A stretch of 64,000 bases of DNA, taken from Marvania coccoides (lineage: Eukaryota; Chlorophyta; Trebouxiophyceae; Chlorellales; Chlorellaceae). Position 1 is the first letter of the stretch. Each line of letters begins with the position of its first letter. Positions 10,813 to 22,181 of this stretch are shown here, in pieces. Where the stretch lies: assembly GCA_963854735.1 (NCBI GenBank), contig OY978108.1, forward strand, positions 372,001 through 436,000, in the 5' to 3' direction. Both the position numbers and the translations under genes were made by a program. The notes beneath the pieces are model-generated. The model had not been told where the DNA came from. It worked only from the letters and a program-made list of their open reading frames with translations, and did no database searches.

Positions 10813-12546
10813 ATGAACGCCCTCTTCCGCGCCGGAAAGGAGGTCCTCAAGAATGCGGGGACCATCCGCACCTTCGCCTCCAGCGCCAGCTTGCCAGACC
10901 GCAAGGTTGTCGTCCTGGGAGCGGCAGGTGCGAAAATCTATGTTTGATCAACTGCAGGACGGCCCTTCCGATCCCCTTTTGCAATATTGACATTGCCTCC
11001 AGACCCGTCGCTGTCCCCCAATCATCGGGGTTTGGGGTTTGAGGCCCTCCGCTCTTCATTTATCATTTCATATTTATCCAGACCTGTCGCTCACCAGTTC
11101 TCACCCCTATGTCCCGCGCGCAGGTGGCATCGGCCAGCCCCTGTCCCTGCTCATGAAGCTGTCCCCCTACGTTTCCGAGCTGGCGCTGTACGATATCGCC
11201 AACACCCCCGGCGTTGCTGCTGATGTGTCGCACATCAACTCCAAGGCCAAGGTCAAGGGCTACGCCGGCGCTGACGAGCTCGGCGACGCCCTCAAGGGCG
11301 CTGACGTCGTCATCATCCCCGCTGGCGTGCCCCGCAAGCCCGGCATGACTCGTGACGATCTGTTCAAGATTAACGCAGGTCAGTTTGATAATAATTTCGA
11401 GTTGCTGTTTATTACGGAGTATCATTAGCTGGTGGTGATCTCCCGCATGCCCGTTTTAAACAATTAACGGCTCTCTACTAATAATTATAATAACTTTGTG
11501 GATGGCAAATTTCAGCATTTTCGCATGGATGCTTTCTTCTTTCAAAGTCATTCATTCTTCAACCCAACCTTTCAATTTCATTTCTCCTTTCTAGCTACAT
11601 TCACGCCCCTTTCCTCCTCCAACTTCTCCTTTCTTTCCCTATTTTACCCCACCCCTCTCCAGGCATCGTCAAATCGCTCATTGAGGCTTGCGGCAAGCAC
11701 TGCCCCGGCGCGCTGCTGAACATCATCTCCAACCCCGTCAACTCCACCGTCCCAATCGCCGCCGAGACTCTCAAGAAGTTGGGAGTCTACGATGAGCGCC
11801 GCGTGCTGGGTGTAACCACCCTGGATGTGGTGCGGGCCAAGACTTTCTACGCCGAGAAGGCGGGCGTGGACGTCGAAAAGGTGGACATCCCCGTGGTGGG
11901 CGGCCATGCCGGCGTCACCATCCTGCCCCTCTTCTCCCAGGTCAGTAAAAATTGAAAGGAAAAAAATGTAGCAAGTGGATAGTGACAATAATAAGCTGTA
12001 ACTAGCTATTTTTCTAGCTATATCTGCTTGTTTTATTTTTATATATACTAATATAGCTTTTGTGAACAGGCAATTTTGCGTGTTCCTTTTTTATACCTCG
12101 AAATTTCCACACCAAAAAAATAATAAATCAACCTATTTTTTTCTCCTCCTCCCCCACAGGCTGTGCCCACCCCCAACATCTCCCTCTCCGACGCCGACAT
12201 TGACGCCCTCACCAAGCGCACCCAGGACGGAGGAACCGAGGTGGTGCAGGCCAAGGCCGGCAAGGGGTCTGCCACGCTCTCCATGGCGTACGCCGGCGCT
12301 CTGTTCGCGGACGCCTGCCTGCGCGGCCTGAACGGCGACCCTGACGTGGTGGAGTGCACCTACGTGGCCTCCACCGTGACCGACAGCCCTTTCTTCTCCA
12401 GCAAGGTGAAGCTGGGACGTAACGGTGTGGAGGAGATCTACGGCCTGGGCGAGATGAACGACTACGAGAAGGAGGGCCTCAAGGCGATGATGCCCGAGCT
12501 GAAGGCCTCCATCGAAAAGGGCCAGCGCTTCGCGGCGGAGAACTGA
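10813..12546 (+). CDS. NAD-dependent malate dehydrogenase, organellar
   Basis: Exons 10813-10927, 11124-11378, 11663-11940, 12160-12546; 344 aa. It catalyses malate + NAD to oxaloacetate + NADH. A ~27-residue N-terminal extension rich in Arg, Ala and Ser ([20 protein letters not shown]) without acidic residues near the start suggests a mitochondrial presequence. Plastid or peroxisomal targeting is not excluded. The Rossmann motif [15 protein letters not shown], substrate-binding [35 protein letters not shown] and the catalytic-His segment [11 protein letters not shown] are all intact. It is the homodimeric mitochondrial/glyoxysomal-type MDH, not the plastid NADP-MDH, since the regulatory Cys extensions are absent. 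All introns are GT-AG. Confidence 0.95.
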
Positions 12547-13311
12547 AAATTTCCCTTAGTTGGTTGAAACCGCCGGGATTTTTTTTCCAGTTTTTTCCTT
12601 TACAGGAACGCATGTTTGGTCGCTGGGAAGGGTGGAAATGGAATGAATGTTATTAATGGAAGAACGAGGTTGCTGCTTTGGTATGTTTCGACGGAAAAGA
12701 ACGAAAAATCTGCAGCAGTGGGTACGACACTTTTTGATGGTTGGAAAAAGCTCTCGTATATTCTTGCTGCGGTGATTCTTTAGTTCTTCTTCTTTTCTCT
12801 TTCTTTTTTAGAGGAGTGTTTTTGTTTTTTTCTTCTTTTAAAGGGAACCAATGAAAACACAAATTGCAGTTCTACAGAAATGCAGTGAGGAGGAAAAGGG
12901 AAATCGGTGGAAATGACAGAGGATAAAATAAATTAGAGTCTCTATCAACCACCGCTACACTCATCTACCCTCTTCTTTCAATATTTTCTTCTCAGTCGTC
13001 ACGGCTTTTTGAAAACTGAGTAGGTGGGGAAACTTGCAGGGCAAAATGAACCAAACATGAGGGGAATCTTGTGGGAAAAAGTTGGTTTAGTCTCTCTTTT
13101 TAGCTGCTGCGAAGGGGCAGGCAGAAATTAGCTGGTCATCAGGCCACCACAAAAATTAACAATAATATTCCCGAGGTGATACTGAAGCGAAAAAATAGTC
13201 TCTCTGCCCCCTCAGCAGCAGTGTCACGACGCTCTGAGCGTACGTTTCTTTAGTCGTCAATCTTGTGGCTTAACTCACGTTACCGCTGTTTTAGTGTTTT
13301 TAGCAATGGGA
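12547..13311. other. Convergent 3' region between malate dehydrogenase and the translocator
   Basis: Shared downstream region of two convergent genes. AT-rich with T runs. No gene or RNA recognised. Confidence 0.5.
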
Positions 13312-16117
13312 TTACCACAGGCCCAGGAACTTCCACCAGCTGCCGCCCACCACGGTCCAAATGGCCAGGTAGAGGGTGGAGAAGATGAAACCGAACTGGT
13401 ACCATTTGCCCTGGGGCACGTAGCCAGTGCCCTGCGAGAAGAAAAGAGAGGAGGGAAATTTCAGAATACTGGCATTATTTTTTGTTTTTTTTGCGTTTCT
13501 TTAAGATCCAAGCACGCAATGCAAGACTAGCCATAAAATGCAGATTTCACAACTAAAGAAATCCAATTGTTTTTAATTGGGGGGGGGGGGGGGGGGGGGG
13601 GGGGGAATAAGCAAAATTCAACAAAAAAACAAAAGCAACGCTGCTCTTTCTGTAGAATACGACTCACGTAGAAGGGCGGGGCAGAGCCGATGCCGTAGGT
13701 GGTGAGGCATCCCATCACGTTGGACAGCTGGCCCAGCGCCAGCGCCGCCACCATGCCGGGGGTTCCGCAGGCGATGGCCACCGACACAAAGGCAGTGTAC
13801 ATGGCGCCGATGTGGGCAGCGCCGGAGGCGAAGAAGTAGTGGGAGTAGAAGTACAGCAGGGTGATGAGGCCGAAGGCTGCCTGCCAGGACAGCCCCAGCC
13901 CGCCAACCAGGCCGACCACCTGGAAAGAGGGAGAAGAAAAAAAAGGGGAGAAAGGAAGGAGGAGGTGAGAGAGGTATACTGCGTATATATAAAAGAGCTA
14001 GAAACATGGAGAAGGGTTTGCATAAGTTTGAGTAGCGTTTTCATAAGAATGTGCGAAGTGAAGATAGCGATATTGCCGCGGCTTTGAAGCCGTTATTATC
14101 CGTTATTCGGGTTCTCGCTGCATTCATTCGTACCTGGTCGGAGAACCACGAGATGAAGCCGTACTTGTTGAGGTAGGCAGCCATGGCGATGAGGGCAGCG
14201 AACCAGGTGAGGGTGTCCCAGGCCTGCAATGTAGAAATAATACAGAATAAGAGCGGCAGAGAAGAAGCGAAATAGCCGAAGATGACGCGGTACACTGCGT
14301 GCTATCTTCTTATTGCTTATTAGGATAAGCAAAATTCCATTATTTTCTCAGGTCCCAAATAACCAATACTACTATTGACAGCAGTTGATAGTTTAGGAAA
14401 CCCCTGTAATGAATGAAACAACCCCTGTACTGTAATGCACGCATACATGTATGCACTACCGATAGCTCTTACCTGGTTATCAGACAGGCACTGCTTCCAC
14501 GTCACCACCCCAGTGATCAGCAGAATGGACAGCCCGGTCAGCGCGGCAGCCACCGCGTTGATGCCCAGCGACGCGCCCCCAATCCACAGCGCCACCGTCA
14601 GCGCCAGCGCCCCTGCGGTGATCTTCTCATCGGTGGACATGGGGCCCAGCTTCTTGAGCTCCTCCTTGGCCTTGGCGGGAGCGTCGGGGGTGTCCTTCAT
14701 CTCAGGGGGGTACAGCACGTACAGCAGGGCGGGGGTGGCCAGCAGGGCGGTGAGCCCGGGGGCAAGGCCGGCCAGCGCCCACTGCCCCCACGTGATGGTG
14801 GTGCCCAGCACCTCGGAGGCCAGGTTGACGGCCAGCGGGTTGGCGGCCATGGCGGTGATGAACATGGAGGAGGAGACGGTGGTGCAGAGGAAGCAGGTCA
14901 TCATGAGGTACGACCCCATCTTACCGGCGGTGCCTACACAAGAAAATAGATTACATCAGAAATCACGAGTAAGTGAGCGAGCGATTCAATGAGCGAGTGT
15001 GTAATACTATTGAAATGCAATGAGGAGAAGGGAGGTGTGAGAGGCGTGTGTTTTTGTGAGGCAGCGGGGGGGGGGGGGGGGGGGGTACGAAAGATACAAT
15101 AGCTTCACAAGAAACATAAACGGGTGCTACGTCAAAAATGGCTCTTCGACACCGTTTTTCAATCCAATCCAAAACCACTCATAATGACTGCTGTTCCTCA
15201 GTATTTATATACTTTTATCGATACTTTCTCACCGTTCTCAGGGTCGGAACCGCAGGCCAGGCACAGCGCCTTGGCCAGGGGCAGGAACAGCCCGCCCGCG
15301 CGCGCCGCCACCGAGGGAATAGCGGGCGCCAGCAGCGCCTCGGCGAACACCAGCGAGTAGGTCAGCCCAAGGGTGGTTTTTCCGAAAAGCGCAACAATGG
15401 AGTAAGCGATGCGAGAGCCCAGTCCGGAGCGGATGAAGCCGCCGGACAGCCAGAAGGCGATGGCAATGAGCCAGGGGATCTCGTTGGCGAAGGCGGAGAA
15501 GGCTGCGGGGAAGGTAAGGACGTTGGTCACCATGGAGACGCCGAGGCCCAGCATGGCGACGGCCCCCAGGGGGAGAGGCTGGGTGATGATGCCGACGATG
15601 GTGCCGAGGAAGATGGCCAGCAGGTGCCAGGCCTTGAGGGCGACGCCCGCGGGGGGCGGGGCGACCCAGATGGCCGCACCCACGCCCACGCAGATGGCGA
15701 GCTTCTTGAGGTCAGCTCCCCACTTGATGCCTGCGGGAGGGGGGTGGGAGGACGGGGAGGAGTGAGATGGGTGGGAAATCGGGGGGGAAGGGGAGGGAAA
15801 AGGAGGGGTTCGCGAGAAGATGTAGGGTTGAGATGGGTCGAAAAGATGGGGGATTGGGAGGGGTGAGAGGGGTGGATGGGGGGCTTACCCTGCGGGGCGG
15901 GGGTGGCGGGTGCCGAGGACGAGGCGGCAGGGGTCTGCACGCTGCGCAGGGTCAGCCGAGGGGTGGAGAGAGCAGCACGCTTGAGAGGGGCAGCGATCAG
16001 GGTGGGCTTGGCGATCGATGCGCGGCTGATCGAGCTAGAGATCGCAATCTTGGGTGCGGCACGGCACGCAGCCGCGGCGGGCCGCACGCCCGCGAAACGA
16101 GCGTTCAGGCAAGCCAT
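13312..16117 (-). CDS. DiT1: Plastid 2-oxoglutarate/malate translocator (DiT1-type, DASS family)
   Basis: Six exons (16117-15889, 15730-15233, 14933-14473, 14223-14134, 13919-13668, 13431-13312), 549 aa. It exchanges 2-oxoglutarate for malate across the inner envelope, supplying carbon skeletons for GS/GOGAT ammonium assimilation and exporting reducing power. Exon 1 is a Ser/Ala/Arg-rich transit peptide (~75 aa). The mature part has about a dozen hydrophobic segments with hallmark motifs GTIVGIITQPLPLGAVAMLG, NEIPWLIAIAFWLSGGFI, FITAMAANPLAVNLA, and YGIGSAPPFYGTGYVPQGKW at the end. Intron phases are consistent throughout. Two introns contain long pure-C runs on the sense strand. DiT2 (glutamate/malate) is a close paralogue; the order and motifs favour DiT1. 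Confidence 0.93.
13579..13605. repeat. G27/C27 homopolymer in a translocator intron
   Basis: Twenty-seven consecutive G on the plus strand, reading as C27 in the transcript of the minus-strand gene, inside its last intron. Confidence 0.9.
15066..15085. repeat. G20/C20 homopolymer in a translocator intron
   Basis: Twenty G on the plus strand, C20 in the sense of the minus-strand gene, inside its second intron. Confidence 0.9.
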
Positions 16118-16438
16118 CTTGGTTGATTTGATTGCGCAGTCTCAACGATTTGTTTCGTCGGAGCGCTGGTTGAATAAATCGCTATAGTCGATACCGAATT
16201 TTATGCAGTATTCCAAATTCATTGATCATTGGGGGCCGCAAATTTAGATTAATTTGCGATTTTTGGCAGCACGAGCGCAGCACACGGCAAGGGCTCCGGT
16301 TTTCAATATGGCGCATTCGGCGACACAATAAAGCACCACGTCTCCCAATAATTTGAGCGGATTCCAGGGCAGTGCAGAAATGGCCTAGTGTGCCTTGTGT
16401 TGTTTGATTTTAAAATTCCTCAACAGGCAGACGCAATA
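16118..16438. promoter_or_regulatory. Divergent promoter region, DiT1 / DUF300 gene
   Basis: A 321-bp spacer between opposite start codons. No specific element assigned. Confidence 0.5.
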
Positions 16439-18047
16439 ATGACGTTCTTCTTCGACACAGTCGCAGCTGAGATCATTGCTGGACTATGTGCGTTTGTCGC
16501 ACTCGTCTTGGCCCTCTACAGTGTGCGTTTTCGCTCTTTGATTCCCGTTTAATCCTCCGTCAGAGCCTGTATTTCGCTCCAATGCCGCATATTTCCCCGC
16601 ATTATTGCATTTTAGTACTCGCCATCCACTAACACAGGCCCTGGACCCACCATTGTCACCCCGTCAACCGTTTTTTGTGATCACCACCACTCCAATGTTT
16701 TTTCCTCCTCTCTCCGTCTCCTGCAGATCGTCCAGCACCTGCGGCACTACACGGAGCCCATGTTCCAGCGCTTCATCGTGCGCATCATCTTCATGATTCC
16801 AGTCTACGCGGCCTGCTCCTTTGCTTCACTGGTGGCAGAGGACGCCGCCATCTATATTGCGTCCATCAGGGACTGGTGAGTTAGCATTGGTTCTTCTAAG
16901 AAAATTAGGGCAATGGCATGTTTCACCACGTCATACATTTAAAACAACTGTTCAACGCCCTCTCCCTCTTCTTTTGTTATTTCCATCCCCGACCCTTCAC
17001 ACCTCCATGAACCCCCCTTTTTTTCTAACACCCCCCCCCCCCCCCCAACCCAGTTACGAGGCCTGGATCATCTACAACTTCATGTCGCTGTGCCTGGCCT
17101 ACGTCGGCGGCCCAGGCGCCGTGGAAATCAAGATGCAGGGCGTCACGCTGCTGCCGTCCTGGGCTGCAGGCACCTGCTGCCTGCCCCCGCTCCCCGTCAA
17201 CGGTCACTTCGTGCGCGTGGTCAAGCAGGGCGCCCTGCAGTTCGTGTTCTTAAAGCCCATCCTGACTGCGCTGACGCTCATTCTGTATGGCACTGGGCAC
17301 TACACCGAGGGCGACTGGAGCGTGGGTAGCAGCTACCTGTGGATCACCGTGATCTACAACATCACCTACACTCTGGCGCTGTACGCGCTGCTGCTGTTTT
17401 ACATGGGCACGCACGAGCTGCTGGCCCCCTTCCGCCCGCTTCTTAAATTCGTGCTGGTGAAGTCGGTCATCTTCCTGACCTTCTGGCAGGGGTTGTTCAT
17501 CTCTATCGCGGTCGCAACGGGGTCCATTCCCTCCACCAACGACGGCAATAACGTCCAGAACTTCCTCATTTGCGTAGAGATGCTCCCCGCCGCCGTCTGC
17601 ATCATTTTCGCCTTCCCCTGGCAAGACTTCGCAGGAGATGGCGCTGGGCGGGGGCTCGCGCCCGACGCCGTCACCCACGCGATGTCCCTGGGCGATGTCG
17701 TCACCGATACTGTCCACCAGTTCGCTCCAACCTACCAAAAGTATGTGTTGTATTCAGATGGGACGGCAAAGCGCGCAGCAGGCGGCTCCGGCGGCGGCGG
17801 GACGGCGCTGCATGACGACGACGGCGATCTGCTCCCTGGGGTGGAGATGGCGGAGGCAGTAGGGTGGGAGGACGATGAGAGGGCGGGGCCCGGTCAAGAT
17901 TTGCTGGAATCGCCGGTCAGCGTGGGAAGGAGTAAATACCTGGCTGCGGATAACGATAACGGCGATGGTGGACGGCGTGGGGGCAGCCGAGGGGCGAACA
18001 GCGACGCAGAAGCGAGGTGGCAGAGCATAAACATCAGTCCCTCTTAA
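16439..18047 (+). CDS. DUF300 / OST-alpha-like seven-helix membrane protein (LAZ1/TMEM184 type)
   Basis: Exons 16439-16522, 16727-16875, 17054-18047; 408 aa. The family (Solute_trans_a) includes plant LAZ1 proteins of the tonoplast and animal TMEM184; these affect vacuole integrity, hormone signalling and cell death. Visible family marks: an N-terminal helix (IIAGLCAFVALVLALY), the loop IVQHLRHYTEPMFQRFIVRI, then EAWIIYNFMSLCLAYVGGPG, VKQGALQFVFLKPILTALT, and ICVEMLPAAVCIIFAFPW. About seven hydrophobic segments are followed by a ~120-residue hydrophilic Gly/Asp/Ala-rich tail that is probably cytosolic and disordered. The last intron ends in a C16 run just before CCCAG. Confidence 0.9.
17031..17046. 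repeat. C16 homopolymer at a 3' splice site
   Basis: Sixteen C immediately upstream of AACCCAG, serving as the polypyrimidine tract of the last intron of the DUF300 gene. Confidence 0.9.
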
Positions 18048-18437
18048 TTTAAGAGGGAAATTGACGCCGCGTGTGTTTGCAATAAAGTAAAATTGACTTT
18101 CTATAATAATGATTGGTTTCTTGCATATACCGAGTGATTCTTTCTGTTTGGTTTGTTATACTGTCGTGTTTAATAACTACGAGTGCTGAAAAGAGTGCTA
18201 AATTACAGTAGTATCGTGTTGTTGTTTTCTCAAAGAAAAACAGGAAAAGGGGAGAGCGGCTGTCACTTTCACTGGTCGGGGAAATATGCCAAAGGGGACG
18301 TAAAACCATGAATCAATACTATATTTTAAAAAAACCAGAAAAAAAAAGAAAAAATGCCTCCCACACAAGCGTCCTTAACCACCGCCACCCATTCCCCGTA
18401 CTTTCAAAATCATTTTTCTCACCCTCTACTTCAAATA
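18048..18437. other. Convergent 3' region between DUF300 gene and plastid L1
   Basis: Two facing 3' UTRs; AT-rich, with an A-rich patch near 18330-18355. Nothing else recognised. Confidence 0.5.
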
Positions 18438-19708
18438 TTAGGTTTCCTGGTTGGTCATGTCACGCAGCGCAGAGTAGCTCACCCGCACGCCCGGGCCCAT
18501 AGTGGAGCACAGCGTAACAGTCTTCCAGTAGATGCCCTTGGCTCCGGCAGGCCGGTTAGCGTCAATGCTCTCCTGCACCGCCTTCAGGTTCTCCAACAGG
18601 TCCTCGGCCTTGAAGGAAGACTTGCCGAAGCCGATGTGCACGTTGCCGGCCTTGTCCGCGCGGTACTCCACCTGTTAAAACGAGAGAAAACAGGCGGAAA
18701 AAAAGTCGTAAGATTTTCCATCAAAAAAGTCGTAAGATTTTCCATCAAAAAAAACGTCACCAAGCCAAAATTAAGATTCTAAACGTGCAATTATAGGTTC
18801 TACTGGTTTCTCCTCTAACTAAGGCATCTCGTACCAACCAAATATCACCCAATTGACCCCTACTAAACATCGCGAAAGTAATGGAAACTAATGTCGCACC
18901 TTGCCGCCCTTGAAATCTTTCACTGCTGCGGCCACGTCGATGGTCACAGTGCCCGCCTTGGGGTTGGGCATGAGCCCACGGGGGCCCAGCACGCGACCCA
19001 GCTTGGCGATCTTAGGCATCATGTCGGGGGTGGCCACCAGCTTGTCGAAATCCATCATGCCGCCGGCGATCGTCTCGATCAGCTCCTCAGCGCCCACAAA
19101 CTCGGCGCCAGCCTCCTTGGCGAGCTTCTCATTGTCGCCCTGGCAGATGACTGCCACGCGCAGCTCCTTGCCTGCGTTTTTGGGGGGGGGGGGGGGATGA
19201 AAATGGACCAGAAATGGGGGGCGGCGGCGGGGGAAAAAAATGATATTTTGAGCAGAAAATGGTGCAGTGTCGACTCACCGGTTCCCTTTGGCAACGACAC
19301 AGTGGCACGCAGCTGCTGATCGGTGTATTTGGGGTCGATGTTGAGCCGCGCGTGCACCTCCACAGTCTCTGTGAACTTGGCAGATGATGTGTTGAGGACC
19401 ACGCTGAGGGCGTCCAGCGGCGCAAGCACGGTGTCCTTGGAAGGGACCTTGGCCTGCTCGCTGGCGAAGCGGCGAGACACCTTCCTGCTGGAGGTGGGCG
19501 CGGACAAGGGGACCACCACATTTGCCACACTTTCGGCCTCCAGAGCTTCAATATCCACAGCAGCTGCCGCGGTTGCGATGCTCAGAGCATGCCGACTGGA
19601 CTTCAGGAGCGCCGGGCGAGCCACAAACGCCGGGCCACGGGCAATTTGAGGCCGAGCCGAAACATTGGCGCCGGCCGCAACTTGATGCAGCTGCATCTGG
19701 AGAGCCAT
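18438..19708 (-). CDS. RPL1: Plastid ribosomal protein L1 (uL1c), nuclear-encoded
   Basis: Exons 19708-19279, 19171-18900, 18671-18438; 311 aa. uL1 forms the L1 stalk of the 50S subunit, handling deacylated tRNA at the E site. The N-terminus is an Ala/Ser/Arg-rich plastid transit peptide followed by a conserved plastid linker. The body shows [40 protein letters not shown], the signature [40 protein letters not shown] and the C-terminal [20 protein letters not shown]. This is the bacterial/cyanobacterial type, not the cytosolic L10a. Intron 1 has a C15 run next to its 3' splice site; intron 2 carries a small tandem duplication. Confidence 0.95.
18698..18754. repeat. Two-copy 24-bp tandem duplication in an L1 intron
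   Basis: The unit GTCGTAAGATTTTCCATC plus an A6-A8 spacer is repeated twice, head to tail, inside the second intron of the plastid L1 gene. Confidence 0.85.
19182..19196. repeat. G15/C15 homopolymer at a 3' splice site
   Basis: C15 in the sense of the minus-strand L1 gene, about ten bases before the intron 1 acceptor. Confidence 0.9.
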
Positions 19709-20558
19709 TTCAATAAGGTATTTAAATTGATCTAAATTAGCCCCAATGCGCTATCCAGGAGGTCCAAACCACGCCTTTTCTCAGCCAGCCGACTGAGGAT
19801 TAAAAGAAAGTATTCGAGAGTTTTGACTGGGCCAGGTTCAGGAAATGGGGAGCAGAGGAGGGGGAATGTCGCGGAACGACGCCACAGCACCAGGAAAGAT
19901 GCCAGACGGGGCGTGCGGGGTAAACTTCGAAAAGTCACCGCTGTCACTGCCGCCACGAATTCTCCCCTTTCTCTATTATGTTGTACCTATTGGAAGCCGC
20001 AGAGCTCATGAAATGATAAGAGGCGTTTTCGACCAACAGGTGCCAAATTTGATGGACATTAGCAGGAGAAAAAAATGGCGGAGCGGTGGTAGCAAACCTT
20101 GCATTTGCTCTATTTTTTTCGATTTCTTATGAGGCAGAGTAGATTGTGAAACACTTCTGAGGGGCGCATCGAAGAACAGCGGCTGGGGAAGAATATTAGC
20201 CCCAAGCTCTTTGAGTGTGAAGCAAAAAGTAATCCTCTCTTGATTATTGCTTCTCACCTCTGCAAGCTCTCCCACAACTGGATGATGGATGTACCAAAAC
20301 ATTATTATAGTTTCCACAGAGAAAGAAAGAAGGTGGAAACTTGATGCAGAAAGGGACCTGGCTTCAGCATAGCTTCCTCCGGCTGCTCACTAACAAAAAA
20401 ACACAGAGGGGCGGGCTTCATTTTTTTTTCAAAGTTATTAATTTTTATCATTTTTTCTCGTTTTGACTATCTATCTACCCACAGTTTACCCGAGAGTTTG
20501 GCAAATAATCTGCTCATCTGTCGCGGCTTACGGTTATTTGCGACTCAAACTTCTTAGA
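19709..20558. promoter_or_regulatory. Divergent promoter region, plastid L1 / HGH1
   Basis: An 850-bp spacer between opposite start codons. No convincing gene within it on either strand, and no specific motif assigned. Confidence 0.45.
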
Positions 20559-21882
20559 ATGGACGATTTAACCGACCTCATTGCATTCTTGAGCCACAGC
20601 AACCCCGCGGTACGCGCAAACACATGCATGCTTCCTCCCTTTCTCCAATCTCGCTCCTTCCGCCGTTGTCGTTGTTGCCGCTCATCTTTTTCCCTCTCCT
20701 TCTCCTCCCACAGGTGAAACAGCACGCCGTGGAGCTGGTGCAGGGGCTTACGGGATCTCCAGAGGGCATTTCCCAGCTGGCAGGCCGCGCAGAGTCTCTG
20801 CTGCCGCCTCTTTTCCGCCTTGCCAGCGAACCCACTGCTATTTCGCGTCCAGCGCTGTCCTCCATCGTCAACCTCGCCCCCGAGCCCTCCATTCATGCCC
20901 AGCTCCTCAAACTCAACGCCCCAGCGCGGTGCATGGACTACTTGATGGAAAGAACTTGCCCTGGGAATGAGAGCCTTCTTGTCATGCTTCTCGCGAATCT
21001 CACAGCCGATGAGGTGGGTGCCGCCGCGGTGCTGCAGCTGGGGAAGGAAGGGATGGAAGGGCTTAACCTGGCGATACTTCTGAAGTTGTTTCTGGACGAA
21101 AAGAAAAGTGATGGTGAAGATCCCTACGAGCACGTGGCCACCATTCTCCCAAACTTGGCGCGATTTAAGGCCGGGAGGCAGGTACTGCTGGAGCCGGGGC
21201 GCGGCACGCTGCGCGCTCTGTCCACGCAGCTCCGCGCCTGCAGCGAGCTGCGGCGGCGGGGCAGCGCCGGGGCGATAAAGAATTGTTGCTTCTCTTGCGA
21301 GGAGGACGGCACCGCGGAGGCGATTGCGAGGGAGACGGAGGCGCTGACGGAGATTTTGGGGGTGCTGGCTGGCATTCCCAAGCCTGAAGCTGACGACATG
21401 GTAAGAGAAAATCTGGCAGAGGCGGTGCTGTGTCTGGTGAGTTGAAATCTTTATAATTAATATTTAGTGTTGTGGAATTTGACAGTTTGACTGGAAATGG
21501 AAAGATAAACTCCATAGCAGCTATGTATTAGACTAAAAATGGGGGAATTCTTCTTGATTCTACTTGATTCATCAGCGAAATATGAATTCCTCCAATGCGC
21601 CCTGAACACTGCTGATTTTTCCCTTTCTTTTGAGGGTATTTGCAGACCAAGGTGGACTCTGCGAGGAAGCTGCTGTGGAAGGTGGACGCGCCAGGGCTGC
21701 TGCGCAAAGCCTACGAGCATGAGGAGCACCCCGGCGTCTGCGAGGCGATGGAGGGCGCAGCGGAGTTCTTTTTGCAGGACGGGTTTAAACCAGAGGTGGA
21801 AGAGATAGTGGAAGACGCGGCAGGAGGGCAGAACCACGCTGGAGAGGGCCGTCCTGATGCTGAGATCAAAGAACTCGAGTAG
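20559..21882 (+). CDS. HGH1: HGH1 homologue, armadillo-like chaperone for eEF2
   Basis: Exons 20559-20609, 20714-21436, 21646-21882; 336 aa. Hgh1/FAM203 proteins deliver elongation factor 2 to the TRiC/CCT chaperonin. The layout matches the family: a short N-terminal helix ending SHSNPA, VKQHAVELVQGLTGSPEG, LMLLANLT-type armadillo helices, PYEHVATILPNLARFKAGRQ, GSAGAIKNCCF, and a C-terminal block with KVDSARKLLWKVDAPGLLRK and HPGVCEAMEGAAEFFLQDG. Family members are 340-390 aa, so this copy looks full length. All splice sites are GT-AG and phase-consistent. Confidence 0.9.
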
Positions 21883-22181
21883 AGAACGATTGGAAAAAAT
21901 TGAACGTGTTGGAATTTTCATGGGATGTAAAAGGATTGATGGAGGATGCATGAAAGCGATAAAGGCATTACAGAGTATATGTGGGTTGCCATTTGTAAAA
22001 AGGGGAGTAAGAGGCGTGGAGGAAAGGGAAAAGGAAAGCAAGAATGACGAAGAAAGAAAGAAACTATATAAAGCTAGAAACTCGAGAAAATGAATGAACA
22101 CGATAAGGTAGGTATTTGTAAATAACCAGAGCTCGAAAAGTCTCTTTTTGATGTAAAGCAATTAAAAGACAACGCGCAATA

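Noticed and set aside
13579..13605. Poly-G runs as sequencing or assembly gaps
   Set aside because: They are consistently C on the sense strand and sit in introns, which gap artefacts would not do; their exact lengths may still be inaccurate.
15138..15866. Plus-strand 242-codon Gly/Asp/Arg-rich frame
   Set aside because: Antisense of the translocator exon 2 and intron 1.
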